From the NCBI GenBank assembly GCA_040954595.2, contig CM082592.2:992001-1056000 (forward strand): a DNA stretch of 64,000 nucleotides, given 5' to 3'. Shown piece by piece: positions 23,492 to 37,915 of the stretch (its first letter is position 1; every line of letters begins with the position of its first letter). The notes under the pieces were generated by a model that did no database searches, was not told the origin of the DNA, and saw only the letters and a list, made by a program, of their open reading frames with translations. The position numbers were made by a program, and so were the translations under genes. Source of the stretch: Balanoglossus misakiensis (Eukaryota; Hemichordata).

Positions 23492-23510
23492 ATAATGTAG
23501 GGGGGGGGGG
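23492..23510. repeat. Target-site duplication of LINE 2, right copy
   Basis: 'ataatgtag' plus ten further G residues; matches 18,430-18,448. Confidence 0.85.
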
Positions 23511-26500
23511 AACAGAACGGTTCAATACTACATTTATTAGATATCAGCTAATTTTCGACAATCATCTAAAATCTAAATCATTTTTTCATATTTGGATATC
23601 TGATGATGTATGAAATTTCCATTATATGTAAAAATGGTGCTGATTATAAAAAATGCACTCTGATTTAATACAAAATTGCGTTTTATTCGTTTTTGCACCA
23701 AAAAGGTCATTTTTAGGCAAAACATTCTTTATTTTTTTACTTCGGTGACCTGATCATATATAAACAATTGCTTGTATGTTAAAAGTTTTTATGACTTTTA
23801 AAAGCAGTGACACTGGCGGCATTCAACACGAAAATAACAATTTTAGCCACAATTTGGTCAAAATGGTAAATTTTTGAAAATTACAAAAATACCTGTTTTC
23901 TACATTTTCGGAAATCTGATGGAGTATAGAATGCTCTTCGTATGTATATATCGATACAAATTCCACAAAAAACGGCCAATTTGGCTCACTGCAGACAAAA
24001 TTGCGTTTTACCAAATTTTCCTTGAAAATGTCATTTTTTGAAAAAAAAATAAAAAAACCTTTGTTCTTCGAATTTGGTGCCCTGATCATATATGACATGT
24101 TGATTGTATGTTAAAACTTTCGACCACTCCAAAAATGCAGAGATATTGACGGAATTCAAGAAAAAATAGCCATTTTGGCCATATTTTGACAAAAATGGTA
24201 AATTTTTAAAAAATCATAAAAAATTAACTCTTTTCTTCATTTTCGGAAATATTATGGAGCATGAAGTGTCGTTCTCTTGTAAAAAGTGCTGCAAATTCCA
24301 GAAAAGGCGGTATAATTTGAATCACCCAAGACAAAATTACCATTTTCGACTTTTTTCGAAAAATTGTCTTTTTTACAAAATAAATAAGAATAAATTCTTT
24401 TCTTAGTTTCAAACGGGTAGAGATACTTTCCACACGGGTTTCCTAACATTGACTTCCCGTTCATCAACTCAGATTTCCTACAGCATAAGTCGGCTAAAAC
24501 CCTGACACTCTAGAGCAGAAACAGTTGCACACTGGAAACGTTGAACAAGTCGATTTTTCTACGGCCTGGCTCGGCTAAATCTCCGTCACAATATGACAGA
24601 CACTAGCGTACGTTAGCAACGGTGATCAAGTGAGATTTCCTACGGCATGGCTTGGCTAAAGCCCTGGCACTCTAGAGCAGAAACACGCGTACAGAGACCA
24701 CGTTGATCTACTCACATTTCCTTCGGCCTGGCACGGCTGATGCCCCGGCACTATATATAGGACACAGACTGGCGTAAGTTAACAACGGTAATCACGTCGG
24801 GTTTCCTACGGCCTGGCTCAGCTGAAGCCCCGGCACTCTAGAGCAGAAACACGCGTACAGAGACCACGTTGATCAAGTCTGATCTCCTACGGCTTGGCTC
24901 GACTAAAACCCCGGCACACTATGACAGACACTAGCGTTCGTTAGCAACGTTGATCAAGTCAGATTTCCTACGGCTTGGCTTGGCTAAAACCCTGGCACTC
25001 TAGAGCAGAAACACGCGTACAGAGACCACGTTAATCTACTCACATTTCCTTCGGCCTGGCACGGCTGATGCCCCGGCACTATATATATGACACAGACTGG
25101 CGTAAGTTAACAACGGTAATCACGTCGGGTTTCCTACGGCCTGGCTCAGCTGAAGCCCCGGCACTCTAGAGCAGAAACAGGCGTACATTGACCACGTTGA
25201 TCAAGTCAGATTTCCTACGGCCTGGCTCGACTAAAACCCCGGCACACCATGACAGACACTAGCGTTCGTTAGCAACGGTGATCAAGTCGGATTTCCTTCG
25301 GCCTGGCTCTGCAAAAGACCCGACACTCTAGTACAAAGACGTTGGCTAAGTCGGGCAAACCGAAGAGGGAATGTCACAGCGGGTCAACACTCGACATTTG
25401 TTCGGGTAGGACTGCATTATTGCCTGTCAATTTATAGAGAAAGCCCGAATTTAACCAGGGCGTTTCAAACACCGACGTTAGTTGGGGGCACGGCCTGCAG
25501 TACTGCCGGGTAAGCTTACATCGGCGTACCGCATATAATGTAGGGGTGGGGGGGGGGACAGAACGGTTCAATACTACATTTATTAGATATCAGCTAATTT
25601 TGGACAATCATCTAAAATCTAAATCATTTTTTCATATTTGGATATCTGATGATGTATGAAATTTCCATTTTATGTAAAAATGGTGCTGATTATAAAAAAT
25701 GCACTCTGAATGAGCTGATTTAATACAAATTTGCGTTTTATTCGTTTTTGCACCAAAAAGGTCATTTTTAGGCAAAACATTCTTTATTTTTTTTAATTCG
25801 GTGACCTGATCATATATTAACAATTGCTTGTATGTAAAACGTTTTTATGACTTTTAAAAGCAGTGACACTGGCGGCATTTAACACGAAAATAACAATTTT
25901 AGCCACAATTTGGTCAAAATGGTAAATTTTTGAAAATTACAAAAAAGACCTGTTTTCTACATTTTCGGAAATCTGATGGAGTATAGAATGCTCTTCGTAT
26001 GTATATATCGATACAAATTCCACAAAAGACCGTCTAATTTGGCTCACTGCAGACAAAATTGCTTTTTACCAAATTTTCCTTGAAAATGTCATTTTTAGAA
26101 AAAAAACTAAAAAAACCTTTGTTCTTCGAATTTGGTGCCCTGATCATATATGACATGTTGATTGTATGTTAAAACTTTCGACCACTCCAAAAATGCAGAG
26201 ATATTGACGGAATTCAAGAAAAATAGCCATTTTGGCCATATTTTGACAAAAAAGGTAAATTTTTAAAAAATCATAAAAAATTAACTCTTTTCTTCATTTT
26301 CGGAAATATTATGGAGCATGAAGTGTCGTTCTCTTGTAAAAAGTGCTGCAAATTGCAGAAAAGGCGGTATAATTTGAATCACCCAAGACAAAATTACCAT
26401 TTTCGACTTTTTTTTCGAAAAATTGTCTTTTTTACAAAATAAATAAGAATAAATTCTTTTCTTAGTTTCAAACGGGTAGAGATACTTTCCACACGGATTT

Positions 26501-27435
26501 TCTAACATTGAATTCCCGTTCATCAACTCAGATTTCCTACAGCATAAGTCGGCTAAAATCCTGACACTCTAGAGCAGAAACAGTTGCACACTGGTAACGT
26601 TGAATAAGTCGATTTTTCTACGGCCTGGCTCGGCTAAATCTTCGTCACAATATGACAGACACTATCGTACGTTAGCAACGGTGATCAAGTCAGATTTTCT
26701 ACGGCATGGCTTGGATAAAGCCCCGGCACTCTAGAGCAGAAACACGCGTACAGAGACCACGTTGATCTACTCACATTTCCTTCGGCCTGGCACGGCTGAT
26801 GCCCCGGCACTATATATAGGACACAGACTGGCGTAAGTTAACAACGGTAATCACGTCGGGTGTCCTACGGCCTGGCTCAGCTGAAGCCCCGGCGCTCTAG
26901 AGCAGAAACAGGCGTACATTGACCACGTTGATCAAGTCAGATTTCCTACGGCGTGACTCGGCTGGTGCACCGGCTCTATATGACACAGACTGGCGTAAGT
27001 TATCAACGGTGTTTACGTCGGATTTCCTACGGCCTGGTTTAGCTGAAGCCCCGGCACTTTAGAGCGGAAACACGCGTACATTGACCACGATGATCAAGTC
27101 AGATCTCCTACGGCCTGGCTCGACTAAAACCCCGGCACACCATGACAGACACTAGCGTTCGTTAGCAACGGTGATCAAGTCGGATTTCCTTCGGCCTGGC
27201 TCTGCAAAAGACCCGACACTCTAGTACAAAGACGTTGGCTAAGTCGGGCAAACTGAACAGGGAAAGTCACAGCGGGTCAACACTCGACATTTGTTCCGGT
27301 AGGACTGCATTATTGCCTGTCAATTTATAGAGGAAGCCCGAATTTAACCAGGGCGTTTCAAACACCGACGTTAGTTGGGGGCACGGCCTGCAGTACTGCC
27401 GGGTAAGCTGACATCAGCGTACCGCATATAATGTA

Positions 27436-30400
27436 GGGGGGGGGGGGGAACAGAACGGTTAAATACTACATTTATCAGATAGCAGCTAATTTTGGACAAT
27501 CATCTAAAATGTAAATCATCTTTTCATATTTGGATATCTGATGATGTATGACATTTCCATTATATGTAAAAATGGTGCTGATTATAAAAATGCACTCTGA
27601 ATGAGCTGATTTAATACAAAATTGCGTTTTATTCGTTTTTGCACCAAAAAGGTCATTTTTAGGCAAAACATTCTTTATTTTTTTAATTCGGTGACCTGAT
27701 CATATATAAGCAATTGCTTGCATGTTAAAAGTTTTTATGACTTTTAAAAGCAGTGACACTGGCGGCATTCAACACGAAAATAACAATTTTAACCACAATT
27801 TGGTCAAAATGGTAAATTTTTGAAAATTACAAAAAATACCTGTTTTCTACATTTTCGGAAATCTGATGGAGTATAGAATGCTCTTCGTATATATATATCG
27901 ATACAAATTCCACAAAAGACCGTCTAATTTGGCTCACTGCAGACAAAATTGCGTTTTACCAAATTTTCCTTGAAAATGTCATTTTTAGAAAAATAAAATA
28001 AAAAAAACCTTCGTTCTTCGAATTTGGTGCCCTGATCATATATGACATGTTGATTGTATGTTAAAACTTTCGACCACTCCAAAAATGCAGAGATATTGAC
28101 GGAATTCAAGAAAAAATAGCCATTTTGGCCATATTTTGATAAAAATGGTAAATTTTTGAAAAATCATAAAAAATTAACTCTTTTCTTCATTTTCGGAAAT
28201 ATTATGGAGCATGAAGTGTCGTTCTCTTGCAAAAAGTGCTGCAAATTCCAGAAAAGGCGGTATAATTTGAATCACCCAAGACAAAATTACCATTTTCAAC
28301 TTTTTTTCGAAAAATTGTCTTTTTTTACAAAATAAATAAGAATAAATTCTTTTCTTAGTTTCAAACGGGTAGAGATACTTTCCACACGGGTTTTCTAACA
28401 TTGAATTCCCGTTCATCAACTCAGATTTCCTACAGCATAAGTCGGCTAAAACCCTGACACTCTAGAGCAGAAACAGTTGCACACTGGTAACGTTGAACAA
28501 GTCGATTTTTCTACGACCTGGCTCGGCTAAATCTCCGTCACAATATGACAGACACTAGCGTACGTTAGCAACGGTGATCAAGTCAGATTTTCTACGGCAT
28601 GGCTTGGATAAAGCCCCGGCACTCTAGAGCAGAAACACGCGTACAGAGACCACGTTGATCAAGTCTGATCTCCTACGGCTTGGCTCGACTAAAACCCCGG
28701 CACACTATGACAGACACTAGCGTTCGTTATCAACTTTGATCAAGTCAGATTTCCTACGGCATGGCTTAGCTAAAGCCCTGGCACTCTAGAGCAGAAACAC
28801 GCGTACAGAGACCACGTTGATCTTCTCACATTTCCTTCGGCCTGGCACGGCTGATGCCCCGGCACTATATATAGGACACAGACTGGCGTAAGTTAACAAC
28901 GGTAATCACGTCGGGTTTCCTACGGCCTGGCTCAGCTGAAGCCCCGGCACTCTAGAGCAGAAACAGGCGTACATTGACCACGTTGATCAAGTCAGATTTC
29001 CTACGGCGTGACTCGGCTGGTGCACCGGCTCTATATGACACAGACTGGCGTAAGTTATCAACGGTGATTACGTCGGATTTCCTACGGCCTGGTTTAGCTG
29101 AAGCCCCGGCACTTTAGAGCGGAAACACGCGTACATTGACCACGATGATCAAGTCAGATCTCCTACGGCCTGGCTCGACTAAAACCCCGGCACACCATGA
29201 CAGACACTAGCGTTCGTTAGCAACGGTGATCAAGTCGGATTTCCTTCGGCCTGGCTCTGCAAAAGACCCGACACTCTAGTACAAAGACGTTGGCTAAGTC
29301 GGGCAAACTGAACAGGGAAAGTCACAGCGGGTCAACACTCGACATTTGTTCCGGTAGGACTGCATTATTGCCTGTCAATTTATAGAGGAAGCCCGAATTT
29401 AACCAGGGCGTTTCAAACACCGACGTTAGTTGGGGGCACGGCCTGCAGTACTGCCGGGTAAGCTGACATCAGCGTACCGCATATAATGTAGGGGGGGGGG
29501 AACAGAACGGTTAAATACTACATTTATCAGATAGCAGCTAATTTTGGACAATCATCTAAAATGTAAATCATCTTTTCATATTTGGATATCTGATGATGTA
29601 TGACATTTCCATTATATGTAAAAATGGTGCTGATTATAAAAATGCACTCTGAATGAGCTGATTTAATACAAAATTGCGTTTTATTCGTTTTTGCACCAAA
29701 AAGGTCATTTTTAGGCAAAACATTCTTTATTTTTTTAATTCGGTGACCTGATCATATATAAGCAATTGCTTGCATGTTAAAAGTTTTTATGACTTTTAAA
29801 AGCAGTGACACTGGCGGCATTCAACACGAAAATAACAATTTTAACCACAATTTGGTCAAAATGGTAAATTTTTGAAAATTACAAAAAATACCTGTTTTCT
29901 ACATTTTCGGAAATCTGATGGAGTATAGAATGCTCTTCGTATATATATATCGATACAAATTCCACAAAAGACCGTCTAATTTGGCTCACTGCAGACAAAA
30001 TTGCGTTTTACCAAATTTTCCTTGAAAATGTCATTTTTAGAAAAATAAAATAAAAAAAACCTTCGTTCTTCGAATTTGGTGCCCTGATCATATATGACAT
30101 GTTGATTGTATGTTAAAACTTTCGACCACTCCAAAAATGCAGAGATATTGACGGAATTCAAGAAAAAATAGCCATTTTGGCCATATTTTGATAAAAATGG
30201 TAAATTTTTGAAAAATCATAAAAAATTAACTCTTTTCTTCATTTTCGGAAATATTATGGAGCATGAAGTGTCGTTCTCTTGCAAAAAGTGCTGCAAATTC
30301 CAGAAAAGGCGGTATAATTTGAATCACCCAAGACAAAATTACCATTTTCAACTTTTTTTCGAAAAATTGTCTTTTTTTACAAAATAAATAAGAATAAATT

Positions 30401-31543
30401 CTTTTCTTAGTTTCAAACGGGTAGAGATACTTTCCACACGGGTTTTCTAACATTGAATTCCCGTTCATCAACTCAGATTTCCTACAGCATAAGTCGGCTA
30501 AAACCCTGACACTCTAGAGCAGAAACAGTTGCACACTGGTAACGTTGAACAAGTCGATTTTTCTACGACCTGGCTCGGCTAAATCTCCGTCACAATATGA
30601 CAGACACTAGCGTACGTTAGCAACGGTGATCAAGTCAGATTTTCTACGGCATGGCTTGGATAAAGCCCCGGCACTCTAGAGCAGAAACACGCGTACAGAG
30701 ACCACGTTGATCAAGTCTGATCTCCTACGGCTTGGCTCGACTAAAACCCCGGCACACTATGACAGACACTAGCGTTCGTTATCAACTTTGATCAAGTCAG
30801 ATTTCCTACGGCATGGCTTAGCTAAAGCCCTGGCACTCTAGAGCAGAAACACGCGTACAGAGACCACGTTGATCTTCTCACATTTCCTTCGGCCTGGCAC
30901 GGCTGATGCCCCGGCACTATATATAGGACACAGACTGGCGTAAGTTAACAACGGTAATCACGTCGGGTTTCCTACGGCCTGGCTCAGCTGAAGCCCCGGC
31001 ACTCTAGAGCAGAAACAGGCGTACATTGACCACGTTGATCAAGTCAGATTTCCTACGGCGTGACTCGGCTGGTGCACCGGCTCTATATGACACAGACTGG
31101 CGTAAGTTATCAACGGTGATTACGTCGGATTTCCTACGGCCTGGTTTAGCTGAAGCCCCGGCACTTTAGAGCGGAAACACGCGTACATTGACCACGATGA
31201 TCAAGTCAGATCTCCTACGGCCTGGCTCGACTAAAACCCCGGCACACCATGACAGACACTAGCGTTCGTTAGCAACGGTGATCAAGTCGGATTTCCTTCG
31301 GCCTGGCTCTGCAAAAGACCCGACACTCTAGTACAAAGACGTTGGCTAAGTCGGGCAAACCGAACAGGGAAAGTCACAGCGGTTCAACACTTGACATTTG
31401 TTCCGGTAGGACTGCATTATTGCCTGTCGATTTATAGAGAGAGCCCGAATTTAACCAGGGCGTTTCAAACACCGACGTTTGTTGGGGGCACGGCCTACAG
31501 TACTGCCGGGTAAGCTGACATCGGCGTACCGCATATAATGTAA
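27436..31543. repeat. Two nearly identical adjacent satellite units
   Basis: Units 27,436-29,490 and 29,491-31,543 agree almost base for base through domain A and most of domain B, including private variants such as 'agcaattgcttgcatg', 'cttcgtatatatatatcg' and 'ctacgacctgg'. The main difference is G-tract length (13 versus 10). They diverge again near 31,360-31,560. This looks like a very recent tandem duplication or an assembly duplication. Confidence 0.85.
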
Positions 31544-34500
31544 GGGGGGGGGGGACAGAACGGTTCAATACTACATTTATTAGATATCAGCTAATTTTGG
31601 ACAATCATCTAAAATCTAAATCATTTTTTCATATTTGGATATCTGATGATGTATGAAATTTCCATTATATGTAAAAATGGTGCTTATTATAAAACATGCA
31701 CTCTGAATGAACTGATTTAATACAAGATTGCGTTTTATTCGTTTTTGCACCAAAAAGGTCATTTTAGGCAAAACATTCTTTATTTTTTTAATTCGGTGAC
31801 CTGATCATATATAAACAATTGCTTGTATGTTAAAAGTTTTTATGACTTTTAAAAGCAGTGACACTGGCGGCATTCATCACGAAAATAACAATTTTAGCCA
31901 CAATTTGGTCAAAATGGTAAATTTTTGAAATTTACAAAAAATACCTGTTTTCTACATTTTCGGAAATCTGATGGAGTGTAGAATGCTCTTCGTATGTATA
32001 TATCGATACAAATTCCACAAAAGACCGTCTAATTTGGCTCACTGCAGACAAAATTGCGTTTTACCAAATTTTCCTTGAAAATGTCATTTTTAGAAAAAAA
32101 AAAAAAACCTTTGTTCTTCGAATTTGGTGCCCTGATCATATATGACATGTTGATTGTATGTTAAGACTTTCGACCACTCCAAAAATGCTGAGATATTGAC
32201 GGAATTCAAGAAAAATAGCCATTTTGGCCATATTTTGACAAAAATGGTAAATTTTTGAAAAATCATAAAAAATTAACTCTTTTCTTCATTTTCGGAAATA
32301 TTATGGAGCATGAAGTGTCGTTCTCTTGTAAAAAGTGCTGCAAATTCCAGAAAAGGCGGTATAATTTGAATCACCCAAGACAAAATTGCAATTTTTCGAC
32401 TTTTTTTCGAAAAATTGTCTTTTTTACAAAATAAATAAGAATAAATTCTTTTCTTAGTTTCAAACGGGTAGAGATACTTTCCACACGGGTTTTCTAACAT
32501 TGAATTCCCGTTCATCAACTCAGATTTCCTACAAGTCGGCTAAAACCTTGACACTCTAGAACAGAAACAGTTGCACACTGGTAACGTTGAACAAGTCGAT
32601 TTTTCTACGGCCTGGCTCGGCTAAATCTCCGTCACAATATGACAGACACTAGCGTAGGTTAGCAACGGTGATCAAGTCAGATTTTCTACGGCATGGCTTG
32701 GATAAAGCCCCGGCACTCCAGAGCAGAAACACGCGTACAGAGACCACGTTGATCAAGTCTGATCTCCTACGGCTTGGTTCGACTAAAACCCCGGCACACT
32801 ATGACAGACACTAGCGTTCGTTAGCAACGGTGATCAAGTCAGATTTTCTACGGCATGGCTTGGCTAAAGCCCTGACACTCTAGAGCAGAAACACGCGTAC
32901 AGAGACCACGTTGATCGACTAACATTTCCTTCGGCCTGGCACGGCTGATGCCCCGGCACTATATATAGGACACAGACTGGCGTAAGTTAACAACGGTAAT
33001 CACGTCGGGTTTCCTACGGCCTGGCTCAGCTGAAGCCCCGGCACTCTAGAGCAGAAACAGGCGTACATTGACCACGTTGATCAAGTCAGATTTCCTACGG
33101 CGTGACTCGGCTGGTGAACCGGCTCTATATGACACAGACTGGCGTAAGTTATCAACGGTGATTACGTCGGATTTCCTACGGCCTGGTTTAGCTGAAGCCC
33201 CGGCACTTTAGAGCGGAAACACGCGTACGTACATTGACCACGATGATCAAGGCAGATCTCCTACGGCCTGGCTCGACTAAAACCCCGGCACACCATGACA
33301 GACACTAGCGTTCGTTAGCAACGGTGATCAAGTCGGATTTCCTTCGGCCTGGCTCTGCAAAAGACCCGACACTCTAGTACAAAGACGTTGGCTAAGTCGG
33401 GCAAACCGAAGAGGGAAAGTCACAGCGGGTCAACACTCGACATTTGTTCGGGTAGGACTGCATTATTGCCTGTCAATTTATAGAGAAAGCCCGAATTTAA
33501 CCAGGGCGTTACAAACACCGACGTTAGTTGGGGGCACGGCCTGCAGTACTGCCGGGTAAGCTGACATCGGCGTACCGCATATAATGTGGGGGGGGGGGGG
33601 GAAACAGAACGGTTCAATACTACATTTATTAGATATCAGCTAATTTTGGACAATCGTCTAAAATCTAAATCATTTTTTCATATTTGGATATCTGATGATG
33701 TATGAAATTTCCATTATATGTAAATATGGTGCTGATTATAAAAAATGCACTCTGAATGAACTGATTTAATACAAAATTACGTTTTATTCGTTTTTGCACC
33801 TAAAAGGTCATTTTTAGGCAAAACATTCTTTATTTTTTTAATTCGGTGACCTGATCATATATAAAGAATGGCTTGTATGTTAAAAGTTTTTATGACTTTT
33901 CAAAGCAGTGACACTGGCGGCATTCAACACGAAAATAACACTTTTAGCCACAATTTGGTCAAAATGGAAAATTTTTCAAAATTACAAAAAATACCCTTTT
34001 CTACATTTTCGGAAATCTGATGGAGTATAGAATGCTCTTCGTATGTATATATCGATACAAATTCCACAAAAGACCGTCTAATTTGGCTCACTGCAGACAA
34101 AATTGCGTTTTACCAAATTTTCCTTGAAAATGTCATTTTTAGAAAAAAAAATAAAAAAACCTTTGTTCTTCGAATTTGGTGCCCCGATTAATATGACATG
34201 TTGATTGTATGTTAAAACATTCGACCACTCCAAAAATGCAGAGATATTGACGGAATTCAAGAAAAAATAGCCATTTTGGCCATATTTTGACAAAAATGGT
34301 AAAATTTTAAAAAATCATAAAAAATTAACTCTTTTCTTCATTTTCGGAAATATTATGGAGCATGAAGTGTCGTTCTCTTGTAAAAAGTGCTGCAAATTCC
34401 AGAAAAGGTGGTATAATTCGAATCACCCAAGACAAAATTACCACTTTCGCCTTTGTTTCGAAAAATTGTCTTTTTTACAAAATAAATAAGAATAAATTCT

Positions 34501-36937
34501 TTTCTTAGTTTCAAACGGGTAGAGATACTTTCCACAAGGGTTTTCTAACATTGAATTCCCGTTCATCAACTCTGATTTCCTACAGCATAAATCAGCTAAA
34601 ACCCTGACACTCTAGAGCAGAAACAGTTGCACACTGGTAACGTTGAACAAGTCGATTTTTTACGGCCTGGCTCGGCTAAATCTCCGTCACAATATGACAG
34701 ACACTAGCGTACGTTAGCAACGGTGATCAAGTCAGATTTTCTACGGCATGGCTTGGATAAAGCCCCGGCACTCAAGAGCAGAAACACGCGTACAGAGACC
34801 ACGTTGATCAAGTCTGATCTCCTACGGCTTGGCTCGACTAAAACCCCGGCACACTATGACAGACACTAGCGTTCGTTAGCAACGTTGATCAAGTCAGATT
34901 TCCTACGGCATGGCTTTGCTAAAGCCCTGACACTCTAGAGCAGAAACACGCGTACAGAGACCACTTTGATCTACTCACATTTCCTTCGGCCTGGCACGGC
35001 TGATGCCCCGGCACTATATATAGGACACAGACTGGCGTAAGTTAACAACGGTAATCACGTCGGGTTTCCTACGGCCTGGCTCAGCTGAAGCCCCGGCACT
35101 CTAGAGCAGAAACAGGCGTACATTGACCACGTTGATCAAGTCAGATTTCCTACGGCGTGACTCGGCTGGTGCACCGGCTCTATATGACACAGACTGGCGT
35201 AAGTTATGAACGGTAATTACGTCGGATTTCCTACGGCCTGGTTTAGCTGAAGCCCCGGCACTTTAGAGCGGAAACACGCGTACATTGACCACGATGATCA
35301 AGTCAGATCTCCTACGGCCTGACTCGACTAAAACCCCGGCACACCATGACAGACACTAGCGTTCGTTAGCAACGGTGATCAAGTCGGATTTCCTTCGGCC
35401 TGGCTCTGCAAAAGACCCGACACTCTAGTACAAAGACGTCGGCTAAGTCGGGCAAACCGAAGAGGGAAAGTCACAGCGTGTCAACACTCGACATTTGTTC
35501 GGGTAGGACTGCATTATTGCCTGTCAATTTATAGAGAAAGCCCGAATTTAACCAGGGCGTTTCAAACACCGACGTTAGTTGGGGGCACGGCCTGCAGTAC
35601 TGCCGGGTAAGCTGACATCGGCGTACCGCATATAATGTAGGGGAGGGGGGGAACAGAACGGTTCAATACTACATTTATTAGATATCAGCTAATTTTGGAC
35701 AATCATCTAAAATCTAAATCATTTTTTCATATTTGTATATCTGGTGATGTATGAAATTTCCATTATATGTAAAAATGGTGCTGATTATAAAAAAATGCAC
35801 TCTGAATGAGCTTATTTAATACAAAATTGCGTTTTATTCGTTTTTGCACCAAAAAGGTCATTTTTAGGCCAAACATTCTTTATTTTTTTTAATTCGGTGA
35901 CCTGATCATATATAAACAATTGCTTGTATGTTAAAAGTTTTTATGACTTTTAAAAGCAGTGACACTGGCGGCATTCAACACGAAAATAACAATTTTAGCC
36001 ATAATTTGGTCAAAATGGTAAATTTTTGAAAATTACAAAAAATACCTGTTTTCTACATTTTCGGAAATCTGATGGAGTATAGAATGCTCTTCGTATGTAT
36101 ATATCGATACAAATTCCACAAAAGACAATCTAATTTGGCTCACTGCAGACAAAATTGCGTTTTACCAAATGTTCCTTGAAAATGTCATTTTTAGAAAAAA
36201 AACTAAAAAAAACTTTGTTCTTCGAATTTGGTGCCCTGATCATATATGACATGTTGATTGTATGTTAAAAGTTTCGACCACTCCAAAAATGCAGAGATAT
36301 TGACGGAATTCAAGAAAAAATAGCCATTTTGGCCATATTTTGACAAAAATGGTAATTTTTTAAAAAATCATAAAAAATTAACTCTTTTCTTCATTTTCGG
36401 AAATATTATGGAGCATGAAGTGTCGTTCTCTTGTAAAAAGTGCTGCAAATTCCAGAAAAGGCGGTATAATTTGAATCACCCAAGACAAAATTACCATTTT
36501 CGACTTTTTTTCGAAAAATTGTCTTGTTTTACAAAATAAATAAGAATAAATTCTTTTCTTAGTTTCAAACGGGTAGAGATACTTTACACACGGGTTTTCT
36601 AACATTGAATTCCCGTTCATCAACTCAGATTTCCTACAGCACAAGTCGGCTAAAACCCTGACACTCTAGAGCAGAAACAGTTGCACACTGGTAACGTTGA
36701 ACAAGTCGATTTTTCTACGGCCTGGCTCGGCTAAATCTCCGTCACAATATGACAGACACTAGCGTAAGTTAGCAACGGTGATCAAGTCAGATTTTCTACG
36801 GCATAGCTCGGATAAAGCCCCGGCACTCTAGAGCAGAAACACGCGTAAAGAGACCACGTTGATCAAGTCTGATCTCCTACGGCTTGGCTCGACTAAAACC
36901 CCGGCACACTATGACAGACACTAGCGTACATTGACCA

Positions 36938-37915
36938 CGTTGATCAAGTCAGATTTCCTACGGCATGGCTTGGCTAAAGCCCTGGCACTCTAGAGCAGAA
37001 ACACGCGTACAGTGACCACGTTGATCTACTCACATTTCCTTAGGCCTGGCACGGCTGATGCCCCGCACTATATATAGGACACAGACTGGCGTAAGTTAAC
37101 AACGGTAATCACGTCGGGTTTCCTACGGCCTGGCTCAGCTGAAGCCCCGGCACTCTAGAGCAGAAACAGGCGTACATTGACCACGTTGATCAAATCAGAT
37201 TCCTACGGCGTGACTCGGCTGGTGCACCGGCTCTATATGACACAGACTGGCGTAAGTTATCAACGGTGATTACGTCGGATTTCCTACGGCCTGGTTTAAA
37301 TGAAGCCCTGGCACTCTAGAGCAGAAACACTCGTACATTGACCACGATTATCAAGTCAGATCTCCTACGGCCTGGCTCGACTAAAACCCCGGCACACCTT
37401 GACAGACACTAGCGTTCGTTAGCAACGTTGATCAAGTCAGATTTCCTACGGCATGGCTTGGCTAAAGCCCTGGCACTCTAGAGCAGAAACACGCGTACAG
37501 AGACCACGTTGATCTACTGACATTTCCTTTGGCCTGGCACGGCTGATACCCCGGCACTATATATAGGACACAGACTGGCGTAAGTTAACAACGGTAATCA
37601 CGTCGGGTTTCCTACGGCCTGGCTCAGCTGAAGCCCCGGCAATCTAGAGCAGAAACAGGCGTACATTGACCACGTTGATCAAGTCAGATTTCCTACGGCG
37701 TGACTCCACTGGTGCACCGGCTCTATATGACACTGAATGGCGAAAGTTATCAACGGTGATTACGTCGGATTTCCTACGGCCTGGTTTAGCTGAAGCCCCG
37801 GCACTTTAGAGCGGAAACACGCGTACATTGACCACGATGATCAAGTCAGATCTCCTACGGCCTGGCTCGACTAAAACCCCGGCACACCATGACAGACACT
37901 AGCGTTCGTTAGCAA
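36938..37915. repeat. 488-bp duplication of three domain B dimers
   Basis: The stretch beginning 'gttgatcaagtcagatttcc' with the 'catggcttggc' monomer near 36,939 recurs near 37,427, offset 488 bp, which equals six monomers. It explains the 2,543-bp unit. Confidence 0.85.
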
